This document shows positions 55,983 to 64,000 of a stretch of 64,000 bases of DNA, piece after piece; the first letter of the stretch is position 1; each line of letters begins with the position of its first letter. The position numbers were made by a program, and so were the translations under genes. Source of the stretch: Pseudomonas sp. BGI-2 (GTDB lineage Bacteria > Pseudomonadota > Gammaproteobacteria > Pseudomonadales > Pseudomonadaceae); NCBI RefSeq assembly GCF_004310295.1, contig NZ_SISB01000012.1, forward strand, positions 61,357 to 125,356. The letters are read 5' to 3'. The notes below the pieces were generated by a model, which worked only from the letters and a program-made list of their open reading frames with translations, made no database searches and was not told where the DNA came from.

Positions 55983-57263
55983 TCAATGCGAGCGTTTTCC
56001 AGTGATTGAATAAATCGGCTCCAGTGCCCATTCATAGAGTCGGCGTTTGTCTTGCACGATATCAGCCTCAAGCAACATGCCGGCCTGCAGTGGTTGTGAG
56101 TTCCCGTATAGATTAATCGTCTGAGAATCGAGCATGACGGTTACGCGGTAGAAGAGTTCGGTTGGCTCGGTTGTCTTATGAACAACGCTTGCAATGTGCG
56201 CTGGTAGTTCCTGAATTGCATAAGGGCTTTTCGCCAGATCTATAATTTTACCTCGTGCCATACCGAATTTTTGATAGGGATATGCGGAATATCGGATGAG
56301 TACTGTCTGGTCCTTTTCTATGAAACCCATTTTTCGTGAGGCTACATACATGTGAGCTATAAGATCAGCACCTTGGGGGATGAGACTGGCAAGAAGTGCC
56401 CCAGCTGTGACCTGCTGGCCAACTTGAATATTCAATCCGGTTATAGTTCCGGCAAATGGCGCAGAGCTAACTTGCTTGTTACGGATGTCGTTTTCCGCCT
56501 GTTCCTGTCTAACCAGTGAGGTGCCTTTGTCTATCTCGGCAATTTCGTTGCGGTGTCGTAACTTTACCTCCTGACGCTGCATCTGCAACTCCATGTGTTC
56601 CCGATTGAGACTAGCGCGAGCGCGCTGAATACTTTGCTGTTGTCCAAGCAATGCGAGACGTTCTCCTTCATCCTGTTGATACTGGGCGACAGAAATGAAG
56701 CCAGCCGCCAACAGGTCTTTTAGTCTCTTATGCTGAATCTCGGACAAATCGACACGTCGAGCGATCAGGCGTATCTCTTCTAGATACTGACCCAGCTCCC
56801 CGGTAATCGTGACGAGTCGGCTATCAAGTAGGCGAACTTGTCCTGCGATGCGATCATTTGCGGATGTGCGATTACGTTCCAGCACCAGTAAACGCTGAGT
56901 GAGTTGTTCCGCTATCAATTGTTGTGTACCGCCGGAGGCACTGACGCGTTCACCGGAGATTACAAACAAATCTTCACCTGCGCCTACGGTCTGGCCTTCG
57001 TGAGCAAAAACTTCAGTGAGCAGCCCTGTAGTGGGAGATGTCAGGCGTAACATGCCCTGTTCAGGCATGAGTAAACCTCCCACGGTAGCTTTACGGGTAT
57101 ACGTTCCAAAGTAAGAATAGATCACGACCACCAGTATTAATGTTCCAGCCAGAATGGTCGCTACGCCATATCCCCAAGGTTGATGGATCAGTACGCTACC
57201 GAAGCGTTGCTTGGTCTTTGCACTAACGACTTCAGAGCGAAATAAAGCTAAAGCATCGGACAT
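55983..57263 (-). CDS. HlyD-family membrane-fusion protein of the microcin exporter
   Basis: The 426-residue protein has an N-terminal cytosolic part, one transmembrane helix (about 32-54, ATILAGTLILVVVIYSYFG), the lipoyl half-motif AHEGQTVGAGEDLFVISG (about 86-103), a long coiled-coil hairpin (about 115-270) and the second lipoyl half-motif SSAPFAGTITGLNIQVGQQV. This is the CvaA/HlyD adaptor of colicin V-type export, linking the ABC transporter with TolC. ATG 57263 (MSDALALFRSEVV) is preferred to the in-frame ATG at 57329. It is the first gene of the locus. Confidence 0.9.
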   Translation of the reverse strand: MSDALALFRSEVVSAKTKQRFGSVLIHQPWGYGVATILAGTLILVVVIYSYFGTYTRKATVGGLLMPEQGMLRLTSPTTGLLTEVFAHEGQTVGAGEDLFVISGERVSASGGTQQLIAEQLTQRLLVLERNRTSANDRIAGQVRLLDSRLVTITGELGQYLEEIRLIARRVDLSEIQHKRLKDLLAAGFISVAQYQQDEGERLALLGQQQSIQRARASLNREHMELQMQRQEVKLRHRNEIAEIDKGTSLVRQEQAENDIRNKQVSSAPFAGTITGLNIQVGQQVTAGALLASLIPQGADLIAHMYVASRKMGFIEKDQTVLIRYSAYPYQKFGMARGKIIDLAKSPYAIQELPAHIASVVHKTTEPTELFYRVTVMLDSQTINLYGNSQPLQAGMLLEADIVQDKRRLYEWALEPIYSITGKRSH

Positions 57264-57427
57264 CGTTTTTTGGTCTTTAGGAAGTTTACGGTGTGCTGCA
57301 TCCCGCTGTTGAGCGTGAGCGCAGTACAAAGGCTATCGATGAAGGCCTTTGCTGCCCAGTTCATGTAATCGCTAAAATCTGAGTGAAATGTCCGTCAAAA
57401 GCGTTTCGCTAAGAGCGATATCTTTGA

Positions 57428-57446
57428 GTAGGAACTCTTTTCCTAC
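57428..57446. promoter_or_regulatory. Palindrome upstream of the HlyD gene
   Basis: GTAGGAA-CTCTT-TTCCTAC, perfect 7-bp arms, 165 bases upstream of the HlyD start, with a further TGTAGG at 57463. It shares the CCTAC/GTAGG half-sites with 55736-55749, though the arms are in the opposite order. The rest of 57264-57610 contains no gene. Confidence 0.45.
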
Positions 57447-57610
57447 ACCATTAGCGCTTTTTACTGTAGGACACCGTCTGCCCCCGATAGAAATCACTGA
57501 TCTATTCGGCCTTATTCCCATAAGCCATAAGCACCACACTTTGCGTGATATGGCCTGCGCGGGTTTGCCGGTATGATAGGCGCCCCCGCAGTCTGGATTG
57601 CGAATACGCC

Positions 57611-58513
57611 ATGACCTTGCAGTACCCAACCATCGCCGATTGCGTCGGCAACACTCCGCTGGTCCGTTTGCAGCGCCTGCCTGGCGCCACCAGCAATACC
57701 CTTTTGCTCAAGCTCGAAGGGAATAACCCGGCGGGTTCGGTCAAGGACCGGCCGGCGCTGTCGATGATTACCCGCGCGGAATTGCGCGGGCAGATTCACG
57801 CCGGCGATACGCTGATCGAAGCGACCTCGGGTAACACCGGAATTGCGCTGGCCATGGCTGCCGCGATCAAGGGTTACAAGATGATCCTGATCATGCCGGA
57901 CAACTCCAGCGCCGAACGTAAAGCCGCGATGACGGCCTATGGCGCCGAGCTGATTCTGGTCACCCAGGAAGAAGGCATGGAAGGCGCGCGCGACCTCGCT
58001 CAGCGCATGGAAGCCGAAGGCCGTGGCAAGGTGCTGGATCAGTTCGCCAACGGGGATAACCCGGAAGCGCACTACACCACCACCGGCCCGGAAATCTGGC
58101 GCCAGACCGAGGGCACCATCACCCATTTCGTCAGTTCGATGGGCACCACCGGCACCATCATGGGCGTCTCGCGCTACTTGAAAGAGCAGAACGAAAGCGT
58201 GCAAATCATCGGTCTGCAACCGATGGAAGGCTCGGCAATTCCGGGCATCCGTCGCTGGCCGCAGGAATACCTGCCGAAGATCTACCAGGCCGAGCGCGTG
58301 GACCGGATCGTAGACATGGCGCAAAGCGAAGCCGAAGACGTGACCCGTCGTCTGGCTCGCGAAGAAGGTATCTTTTGCGGCGTGTCCTCGGGCGGTGCTG
58401 TGGCCGCCATGCTGCGCCTGTCCCAGGAAGTTGAAAACGCGGTGATCGTGGCGATCATCTGCGACCGTGGCGACCGTTACTTGTCGACCGGCATTTTCGA
58501 CGCGCCCAACTGA
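57611..58513 (+). CDS. cysM: Cysteine synthase B
   Basis: The 300-residue enzyme is a PLP-dependent O-acetylserine sulfhydrylase: [16 protein letters not shown]-Lys in [14 protein letters not shown] (about 44), the pyridoxal loop [11 protein letters not shown], and [18 protein letters not shown]; the C-terminal [12 protein letters not shown] binds the PLP phosphate side. CysM can use thiosulfate as well as sulfide. The ATG at 57611 is preferred to 57545, whose extension is Arg/Trp-rich. Its TGA overlaps the rlmD ATG by one base. Confidence 0.93.
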   Translation: MTLQYPTIADCVGNTPLVRLQRLPGATSNTLLLKLEGNNPAGSVKDRPALSMITRAELRGQIHAGDTLIEATSGNTGIALAMAAAIKGYKMILIMPDNSSAERKAAMTAYGAELILVTQEEGMEGARDLAQRMEAEGRGKVLDQFANGDNPEAHYTTTGPEIWRQTEGTITHFVSSMGTTGTIMGVSRYLKEQNESVQIIGLQPMEGSAIPGIRRWPQEYLPKIYQAERVDRIVDMAQSEAEDVTRRLAREEGIFCGVSSGGAVAAMLRLSQEVENAVIVAIICDRGDRYLSTGIFDAPN

Positions 58514-59865
58514 TGGCCAAGCAAGAGAGAGGCCTGCGCTTCCAACCCACCGGTGGCAGCAAGGCCCCGCAAATTCCGACCGGCAAAAAGCAGCGCTTGA
58601 GCATCGAGCGCCTGGCCAATGACGGTCGCGGTATCGCGTTTTTTGAAGGTCGCACCTGGTTCGTCATTGGCGCATTGGCCGGTGAAGAGATCGAGGCGCG
58701 TGTGTTGGGTGCCCACGGCAAAGTGGTCGAGGCGCGCACCGAACGTGTGTTCCAGGCCAGCGAATTGCGTCGTCCGGCGCCGTGTCCGCATGCCGGTCGT
58801 TGCGGCGGTTGCAGCGTGCAACATCTGCCGCACCACGAACAACTCGCCCTGAAACAGCGCATGCTCGCCGAGCAATTGTCGAAGGTCGCCGGTGTTGAAC
58901 CCGAAGAATGGGCTGCGCCGTTGAGCGGTCCGGAATTCGGTTACCGGCGTCGCGCCCGAGTGGCGGTGCGCTGGGACATGAAGGCGAAAAAGCTCGAAGT
59001 CGGTTTCCGCGCGGCGGGCAGTCAGGACATCGTGGCCATCAACGAATGCACGGTGCTGGTACAGCCCTTGCAGCCGATCATGACCCGCTTGCCGGAAATG
59101 CTTCGACGCTTGAGCAAACCTCAGGCACTCGGGCATGTGGAATTATTCGCCGGATCGTCGTTGGCGGTTTTGCTGCGACACATGGCGCCGTTGTCCAACG
59201 CCGACCTGACGATCCTCAAGGATTTCTGCGCGTTCCATGAAGCTCAGCTGTGGCTGCATGGAGATGGCGAACCACAACCGGTCGAAGCCGATCAGTCGTT
59301 GGGCTATCGACTTGAGCAGTGGGATTTGAACCTGGCGTACCGGCCGGGGGATTTCATCCAGGTCAATGCCGGGGTCAACGAAGCGATGATCGCCCAGGCG
59401 CTGGACTGGTTGAAGCCGACAGCGGATGAGCGCGTTCTCGATCTATTCTGTGGGTTGGGTAACTTTGCTTTGCCCCTGGCCAAAGCCGTTCGCGAAGTGG
59501 TGGCGGTCGAAGGCGTACAGGCGATGGTCGAGCGGGCAGCCGCGAACGCCGCTAGCAACAATCTTCATAATGCGAAGTTTTTTCAGGCCGATTTATCCCA
59601 GCCTTTGACCGATGCAGAATGGGCGCGCGAAGGCTTTTGTGCGGTACTCTTGGACCCACCGCGTGACGGTGCTTTCGAGGTGGTGCGCAAGCTGGCGTCC
59701 CTGGGCGCCAAACGGTTGGTGTACGTGTCGTGCAACCCGGCAACGCTGGCGCGCGATACGGCTGAATTGATCAAGCAGGGCTACCGGTTAAAACGTGCCG
59801 GGATTCTCGATATGTTTCCTCAGACGGCACATGTCGAGGCCATGGCGTTATTTGAAGCGAGCTAG
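58513..59865 (+). CDS. rlmD: 23S rRNA (uracil-1939-C5)-methyltransferase
   Basis: The 450-residue enzyme has an N-terminal TRAM-like domain ([27 protein letters not shown]), four Fe-S cysteines ([15 protein letters not shown] plus a later Cys), a SAM-binding motif ([16 protein letters not shown], about 314-329), the LDPPRDGA motif and the catalytic [12 protein letters not shown] near 400. RlmD methylates U1939 of 23S rRNA. The one-base overlap with cysM (TGATG) shows coupling. Confidence 0.93.
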   Translation: MAKQERGLRFQPTGGSKAPQIPTGKKQRLSIERLANDGRGIAFFEGRTWFVIGALAGEEIEARVLGAHGKVVEARTERVFQASELRRPAPCPHAGRCGGCSVQHLPHHEQLALKQRMLAEQLSKVAGVEPEEWAAPLSGPEFGYRRRARVAVRWDMKAKKLEVGFRAAGSQDIVAINECTVLVQPLQPIMTRLPEMLRRLSKPQALGHVELFAGSSLAVLLRHMAPLSNADLTILKDFCAFHEAQLWLHGDGEPQPVEADQSLGYRLEQWDLNLAYRPGDFIQVNAGVNEAMIAQALDWLKPTADERVLDLFCGLGNFALPLAKAVREVVAVEGVQAMVERAAANAASNNLHNAKFFQADLSQPLTDAEWAREGFCAVLLDPPRDGAFEVVRKLASLGAKRLVYVSCNPATLARDTAELIKQGYRLKRAGILDMFPQTAHVEAMALFEAS

Positions 59866-59987
59866 GACGGCTCGTCTGGTCCGACTGGCCGCCCGTGCAG
59901 CTCTCGCATTAGCCCCGTGAGGGCAATCGGGCCATGAAGGTCAGCGATTTGACGCATTGAATCTGCGTCGTAGGGAAGGTAAGCAAG

Positions 59988-62231
59988 ATGGTACAGGTGA
60001 GAGCACACCAGCCGATCAACACCGACGGCAGTATCAATCTCGAGGCTTGGCTCGATCATGCGGTCAGTGTCGATCTGGCACTGGATCGCGAAGCCTTGAA
60101 GGAAGCGTGCGAGTTCGCTCGCGTGTCAGAACAACAAGCCAATGCGGCGAAGAATCTATGGTCCGAAGGGACCTCGAGTTTCCGCACGGGCCTTGAGATC
60201 GCCGAGATTCTCGCCGACCTCAAACTGGATCAGGATTCGTTGGTCGCGGCGGTCTTGTACCGCGGCGTGCGCGAAGGCCAGATCGAACTGCCGGCAGTCA
60301 GCCAGCGTTTCGGTCCGGTGGTCGCCAAACTCATCGACGGCGTGTTGCGCATGGCGGCGATCAGCGCCAGCCTCAGCCCTCGTCAATCCTTGGTGCTGGG
60401 CACCCAGGGCCAGGTCGAAAACCTGCGCAAAATGCTTGTGGCCATGGTCGACGACGTTCGCGTCGCGCTGATCAAACTGGCCGAACGCACCTGTGCGATC
60501 CGTGCGGTGAAAACTGCCGACGACGAGAAGCGCAATCGCGTTGCCCGTGAAGTCTTCGACATTTACGCGCCGCTCGCTCACCGTCTCGGTATCGGTCATA
60601 TCAAATGGGAACTGGAGGATTTGTCCTTCCGTTACCTCGAACCCGATCAGTACAAGCAGATCGCCAAGTTGCTCCACGAGCGGCGTCTGGATCGCGAGCG
60701 CTTCATCGCCGACGTGATGAGCCAGTTGAAGAATGAGCTGACCGCCACCGGCGTCGATGCCGACATCAGCGGGCGCGCTAAACACATCTATTCGATCTGG
60801 CGCAAAATGCAGCGCAAGGGTCTGGAGTTCAGCCAGATCTACGACGTGCGTGCCGTTCGCGTGCTGGTGCCGGAAATGCGCGACTGCTACACCGCGCTCG
60901 GTATCGTCCACACCCTGTGGCGGCACATCCCGAAAGAATTCGACGACTACATCGCCAATCCGAAAGAGAACGGCTACCGCTCGCTGCACACCGCGGTGAT
61001 CGGCCCCGAGGGCAAGGTGCTGGAAGTGCAAATCCGCACCCACGCCATGCACGAAGAAGCTGAACTGGGCGTTTGCGCGCACTGGCGCTACAAGGGCACC
61101 GACGTCAAATCCGGCTCCAATCACTACGAAGAGAAAATTTCCTGGCTGCGTCAGGTCCTCGAGTGGCATGAAGAGCTGGGTGACATCGGCGGCCTGGCAG
61201 AACAGCTGCGGGTCGATATCGAGCCGGACCGGGTCTACATCTTTACCCCGGACGGTCACGCCATCGACTTGCCGAAAGGCTCGACACCGCTGGACTTTGC
61301 CTACCGCGTGCACACCGAAATCGGTCACAACTGCCGTGGCGCGAAGATCAACGGGCGCATCGTACCGCTTAACTACAGCCTGCAAACCGGTGAACAGGTC
61401 GAGATCATCACCAGCAAGCACGGCACCCCGAGTCGTGACTGGCTGAACTCGAACCTGGGTTACATCACCACCTCGCGAGCGCGGGCGAAGATTGTTCACT
61501 GGTTCAAATTGCAGGCGCGCGATCAGAACGTCGCCGCCGGCAAAACCTTGCTCGAACGCGAACTCACTCGCCTCGGTCTGCCAGCGGTGGATTTCGACAA
61601 GCTGGCCGACAAGGCCAACATGAAGACCGCCGAGGACATGTACGCCGCGTTGGGTGCCGGCGATCTGCGCCTGGCACAACTGGTGAACCTGGCGCAGCAA
61701 CTGGTCGAGCCGGAACGCGGCAACGAGCAGCTGGAACTGATCCCGCGCAAAGCCACCGGCTACAAACCGGGCAAGCGTGGCGACATTCAGATCCAGGGCG
61801 TCGGCAACCTGATGACGCAAATGGCCGGCTGCTGCCAGCCGTTGCCGGGGGATGCCATCGTCGGTTACATCACCCAGGGCCGTGGCGTGAGCATTCACCG
61901 TCAGGACTGCGCCTCGGTGCTGCAACTGGGCGGGCGCGAGCCGGAGCGGATCATCCAGGTCAGCTGGGGCCCGGTGCCGGTGCTCACCTACCCGGTGGAC
62001 ATCATCATCCGCGCTTACGACCGTTCCGGTTTGCTGCGTGACGTCTCGCAAGTACTGCTCAATGAGCGGATCAACGTGCTGGCCGTTAACACCCGCTCGA
62101 ACAAAGAGGACAACACCGCGTTGATGTCCTTGACCATCGAGATTCCGGGCTTGGATGCACTGGGGCGGTTGCTGGGTCGAATTTCCCAGTTGCCGAACAT
62201 CATCGAAACCCGCCGTAACCGTACGCCGTGA
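59988..62231 (+). CDS. relA: GTP pyrophosphokinase RelA
   Basis: The 747-residue protein has a degenerate HD domain (AAVLYRGVREGQ in place of HDVIEDT, so no hydrolase), the synthetase domain (YDVRAVRVLVPEMRDCYTALG, IANPKENGYRSLHTAV), TGS (VYIFTPDGHAIDLPKGSTPLDFA), a helical and zinc-finger region (CCQPLPGDAIVGYITQGRGVSIHRQDC) and a C-terminal ACT domain. It makes (p)ppGpp on stalled ribosomes. Start ATG 59988 follows AAGGTAAGC. A long frame on the opposite strand is a shadow. Confidence 0.95.
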   Translation: MVQVRAHQPINTDGSINLEAWLDHAVSVDLALDREALKEACEFARVSEQQANAAKNLWSEGTSSFRTGLEIAEILADLKLDQDSLVAAVLYRGVREGQIELPAVSQRFGPVVAKLIDGVLRMAAISASLSPRQSLVLGTQGQVENLRKMLVAMVDDVRVALIKLAERTCAIRAVKTADDEKRNRVAREVFDIYAPLAHRLGIGHIKWELEDLSFRYLEPDQYKQIAKLLHERRLDRERFIADVMSQLKNELTATGVDADISGRAKHIYSIWRKMQRKGLEFSQIYDVRAVRVLVPEMRDCYTALGIVHTLWRHIPKEFDDYIANPKENGYRSLHTAVIGPEGKVLEVQIRTHAMHEEAELGVCAHWRYKGTDVKSGSNHYEEKISWLRQVLEWHEELGDIGGLAEQLRVDIEPDRVYIFTPDGHAIDLPKGSTPLDFAYRVHTEIGHNCRGAKINGRIVPLNYSLQTGEQVEIITSKHGTPSRDWLNSNLGYITTSRARAKIVHWFKLQARDQNVAAGKTLLERELTRLGLPAVDFDKLADKANMKTAEDMYAALGAGDLRLAQLVNLAQQLVEPERGNEQLELIPRKATGYKPGKRGDIQIQGVGNLMTQMAGCCQPLPGDAIVGYITQGRGVSIHRQDCASVLQLGGREPERIIQVSWGPVPVLTYPVDIIIRAYDRSGLLRDVSQVLLNERINVLAVNTRSNKEDNTALMSLTIEIPGLDALGRLLGRISQLPNIIETRRNRTP

Positions 62232-62244
62232 GAGACAAGCCCTC

Positions 62245-62317
62245 TGTAGGAGCGAGGCTTGCCCGCGAAGGCGTCATACCTGACACACCGCCTTCGCGGG
62301 CAAGCCTCGCTCCTACA
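62245..62317. repeat. REP hairpin between relA and mazG
   Basis: Perfect 29-bp arms (62245-62273 and 62289-62317), the same type as at 40308-40377 in reversed arm order. Confidence 0.9.
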
Positions 62318-62341
62318 AGTGCAATGTGTAGAGAACGATTG

Positions 62342-63175
62342 ATGTATTCACTTGAAGATTTGCTGCACCTGATGAGCCGTCTGCGCGACCCGCAGTTCGG
62401 CTGCCCGTGGGACATCAAGCAAACCTACGAAACCATCGTCCCGCACACCCTCGAAGAAGCTTACGAAGTCGCCGACGCCATCGAGCGCGGTGACTTCGAT
62501 CACTTGCAGGGTGAGTTGGGCGATTTGCTGTTCCAGGTGGTTTATTACAGCCAGCTGGCCCGGGAAGAAGGGCGCTTTGAATTTGCCGGCGTCATCGACA
62601 GCATCACCCGCAAGCTGATCCGTCGTCATCCTCATGTGTTTCCCACCGGGGATCTGTACGCGCCGCTGGATGTACCGCGCCTGAGTGAAGAACAGGTCAA
62701 GCAGCGCTGGGAAGAGATCAAGGCTGAAGAGCGCGCCGAGAAATCTGCCGCACCCGAACAGCTGTCCTTGCTCGATGATGTACCCTCCGCATTGCCGGCG
62801 CTGTCACGTTCCGCGAAGTTACAGAAGCGTGCAGGGCAGGTCGGTTTCGACTGGCCTGACGCCTTGCCGGTACTGGATAAAGTCCGCGAAGAACTCGATG
62901 AAGTACTCGAAGCCATGGCCGACAATGACTCGGCAGCGATTGCCGATGAAGTCGGTGATCTGTTGTTTTCCGTGGTCAATCTGGCGCGTCATTTGAAGGT
63001 CGATCCGGAAACTGCACTGCGTGGCGCCAACAGCAAATTCGAAAGACGCTTCCGTTTTATCGAACAGGCATTGCGCGACACCCTCCGTCCCATAGAAGAT
63101 TGCACCCTCGAAGAGTTGGACGCCCTGTGGGGCGAAGCCAAACGTCAGGAAAAGAATTTGCCCAGCTGCGGTTGA
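62342..63175 (+). CDS. mazG: Nucleoside triphosphate pyrophosphohydrolase MazG
   Basis: The 277-residue protein has two MazG domains: the first about 8-115 with LRDPQFGCPWDIKQTYETIVPHTLEEAYEVADAI and the EExxE metal motif (LEEAYEV … ELGDLLFQVVYYSQ), and the second about 165-260 with VREELDEVLEA and DEVGDLLFSVVN. MazG hydrolyses NTPs to NMPs and lowers (p)ppGpp levels in E. coli, fitting its place after relA. ATG 62342 is used; an in-frame start at 62228 would translate the REP repeat. Confidence 0.93.
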   Translation: MYSLEDLLHLMSRLRDPQFGCPWDIKQTYETIVPHTLEEAYEVADAIERGDFDHLQGELGDLLFQVVYYSQLAREEGRFEFAGVIDSITRKLIRRHPHVFPTGDLYAPLDVPRLSEEQVKQRWEEIKAEERAEKSAAPEQLSLLDDVPSALPALSRSAKLQKRAGQVGFDWPDALPVLDKVREELDEVLEAMADNDSAAIADEVGDLLFSVVNLARHLKVDPETALRGANSKFERRFRFIEQALRDTLRPIEDCTLEELDALWGEAKRQEKNLPSCG

Positions 63176-63203
63176 GCAGTTGCCTAAGTGAGAAATAAGC
63201 ACC

Positions 63204-63746
63204 ATGAGCATTTCCCTTCGCGACCAGTTGCTCAAAGCAGGGCTGGTCAACCAAAAGCAGGCCAAACAGGTCGGCAAAGAGAAACAGAAGCAGCAACGCC
63301 TGGCCCACAAAGGCCAGATTGAACTTGATGACTCCCAGCAGCGAGCGGCTCAGGAAGCGATGGCCGAGAAGGTCAAACGCGACCAGGAGCTGAACCGTCA
63401 GCAACAGGAGAAAGTCGAGGCCAAGGCCCGTGCGGCCCAGATCAAGCAGTTGATCGAAGTCTCGCGCCTGCCGAAGCTGACCACCGAGGACTACTACAAC
63501 TTCGTTGACGACAAGAAGGTCAAGCGTATCTCGGTCAACACGCTGATGCGCAACCAGCTCAGCAATGGCTTCCTGGCGATCGCGCACCATGCCGGCGGTT
63601 ACGAAGTGATCCCGCGTGAAGCCGCCCTGAAGATCCAGGAGCGTGATCCGCAGCGGATTGTGCAGCTGAATGTGAAGACCGAAGAAGTCGCGGCCGAGGA
63701 CGATCCGTACGCGGCCTACCAGATCCCTGACGATCTGATGTGGTAA
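63204..63746 (+). CDS. DUF2058 family nucleic-acid-associated protein
   Basis: The 180-residue protein starts SISLRDQLLKAGLVNQKQAKQV and has a long charged coiled coil (about 20-90), then a conserved end (LTTEDYYNFVDDKKVKRI, QLSNGFLAIAHHAGGYEVIP). This is the DUF2058/YaiL family, sometimes called nucleoprotein or polynucleotide-associated enzyme; the function is unproved. It follows mazG by 28 bases in the same direction. Confidence 0.85.
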   Translation: MSISLRDQLLKAGLVNQKQAKQVGKEKQKQQRLAHKGQIELDDSQQRAAQEAMAEKVKRDQELNRQQQEKVEAKARAAQIKQLIEVSRLPKLTTEDYYNFVDDKKVKRISVNTLMRNQLSNGFLAIAHHAGGYEVIPREAALKIQERDPQRIVQLNVKTEEVAAEDDPYAAYQIPDDLMW

Positions 63747-63785
63747 GCCTTTAAAGGCTGCAACAACGACAAACCCCGCTCATGG

Positions 63786-64000
63786 CGTAATGCTGTTCAC
63801 TAAAGCGCGGGCACTCATTTGTGGCGAGGGGATTCATCGAAACGTCGCACCGCCCCGTTCGGCTGCGAAGCAGTCGTAAATCCACACAACTCGGTCTGTC
63901 TGAACGGGCGCAGGGGGCCGCTTCGCAGCCCAACGGGGATGAATCCCCTCGCCACAGGTTCTCGCTCGACTGATGATTGTCTTAAGTGAACAGCATTACG
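63786..64000. repeat. REP-like hairpin bounded by 16-bp inverted repeats
   Basis: CGTAATGCTGTTCACT (63786-63801) and its exact complement (63985-64000) bound a region that contains the hairpin arms TGTGGCGAGGGGATTCATC (63820-63838) and GATGAATCCCCTCGCCACA (63938-63956). The window ends at the right repeat, so the boundaries cannot be tested. It may be a small non-autonomous mobile element. Confidence 0.65.

Noticed and set aside
60156..62051. A 631-codon open frame on the minus strand
   Set aside because: Antisense to relA; no recognisable domain.
62228..62341. Extended N-terminus of MazG
   Set aside because: The extension translates the REP hairpin; the conserved MazG start is at 62342.

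Overview
The window looks like a chromosome of a Pseudomonas of the fluorescens group. The GC-rich core genes and their order, ldhA (-), gacS (-), a PirR/PirS-like two-component pair, cysM, rlmD, relA, mazG, match what I recall of P. aeruginosa, and several families (DUF2790, OprD, Pseudomonas REP hairpins) are typical of the genus. About 60% of the window is accessory DNA.

Positions 1-20,400 form a copper/silver resistance block: the end of copB, a His-rich cytochrome c, a DUF411 protein, an AraC regulator, a sterol-desaturase-like enzyme, a small Cys/Met-rich secreted protein followed by cusCBA, a Fur-box TonB receptor, an OprD porin, a DUF2790 protein, a cytosolic copper storage protein (Csp), a DUF305 protein, a thioredoxin-reductase-like flavoprotein and a YVTN beta-propeller. 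Four exact matches to CTGACA-N5-GTAAT, which I recall as the CopR motif, lie upstream of the cus leader gene, oprD, the DUF2790 gene and csp, so these units probably respond together to copper. A second, decayed copy of csp-DUF305 lies at 19.6-20.2 kb.

Positions 20,400-32,300 are a graveyard of mobile DNA. A lipoprotein gene is split by an IS66 element with an 8-bp target duplication, and the IS66 transposase gene is itself split by a complete group II intron. Beyond lie IS110 and IS21 remnants, IS21 ends on both sides of an inositol-monophosphatase-like gene, a serine recombinase, and the 3' half of a second group II intron.

Positions 32,200-36,600 carry a nickel/cobalt module: a membrane-anchored protein, HupE/UreJ, a His-rich membrane protein, RcnR, RcnA and a TraX-like protein, with a G6-tract operator between the divergent genes. 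The accessory region ends at 38,783, inside the chromosomal ttcA gene. The native gene has lost its 5' part up to the PP-loop, and a complete foreign ttcA copy sits directly before the junction.

Positions 38,784-50,120 are core: truncated ttcA, a 3-methyladenine glycosylase, DUF2069, wrbA, arsC, a TlpA-like lipoprotein, a META lipoprotein, two zinc-ribbon proteins, ldhA, gacS and a two-component pair. An AT-richer locus (50,319-57,450) then interrupts the core between the PirS-like kinase gene and cysM. It encodes a complete microcin-V-type export system (TolC, C39 peptidase ABC transporter, HlyD), a Gly-rich precursor with a double-glycine-type leader, a two-helix candidate immunity protein, a stand-alone LuxR DNA-binding domain and a JmjC-type (ROX-like) oxygenase. 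The oxygenase makes this the best candidate for an undescribed system. Core genes resume with cysM, rlmD, relA, mazG and a DUF2058 gene, and the window ends in a REP-like hairpin bounded by 16-bp inverted repeats.
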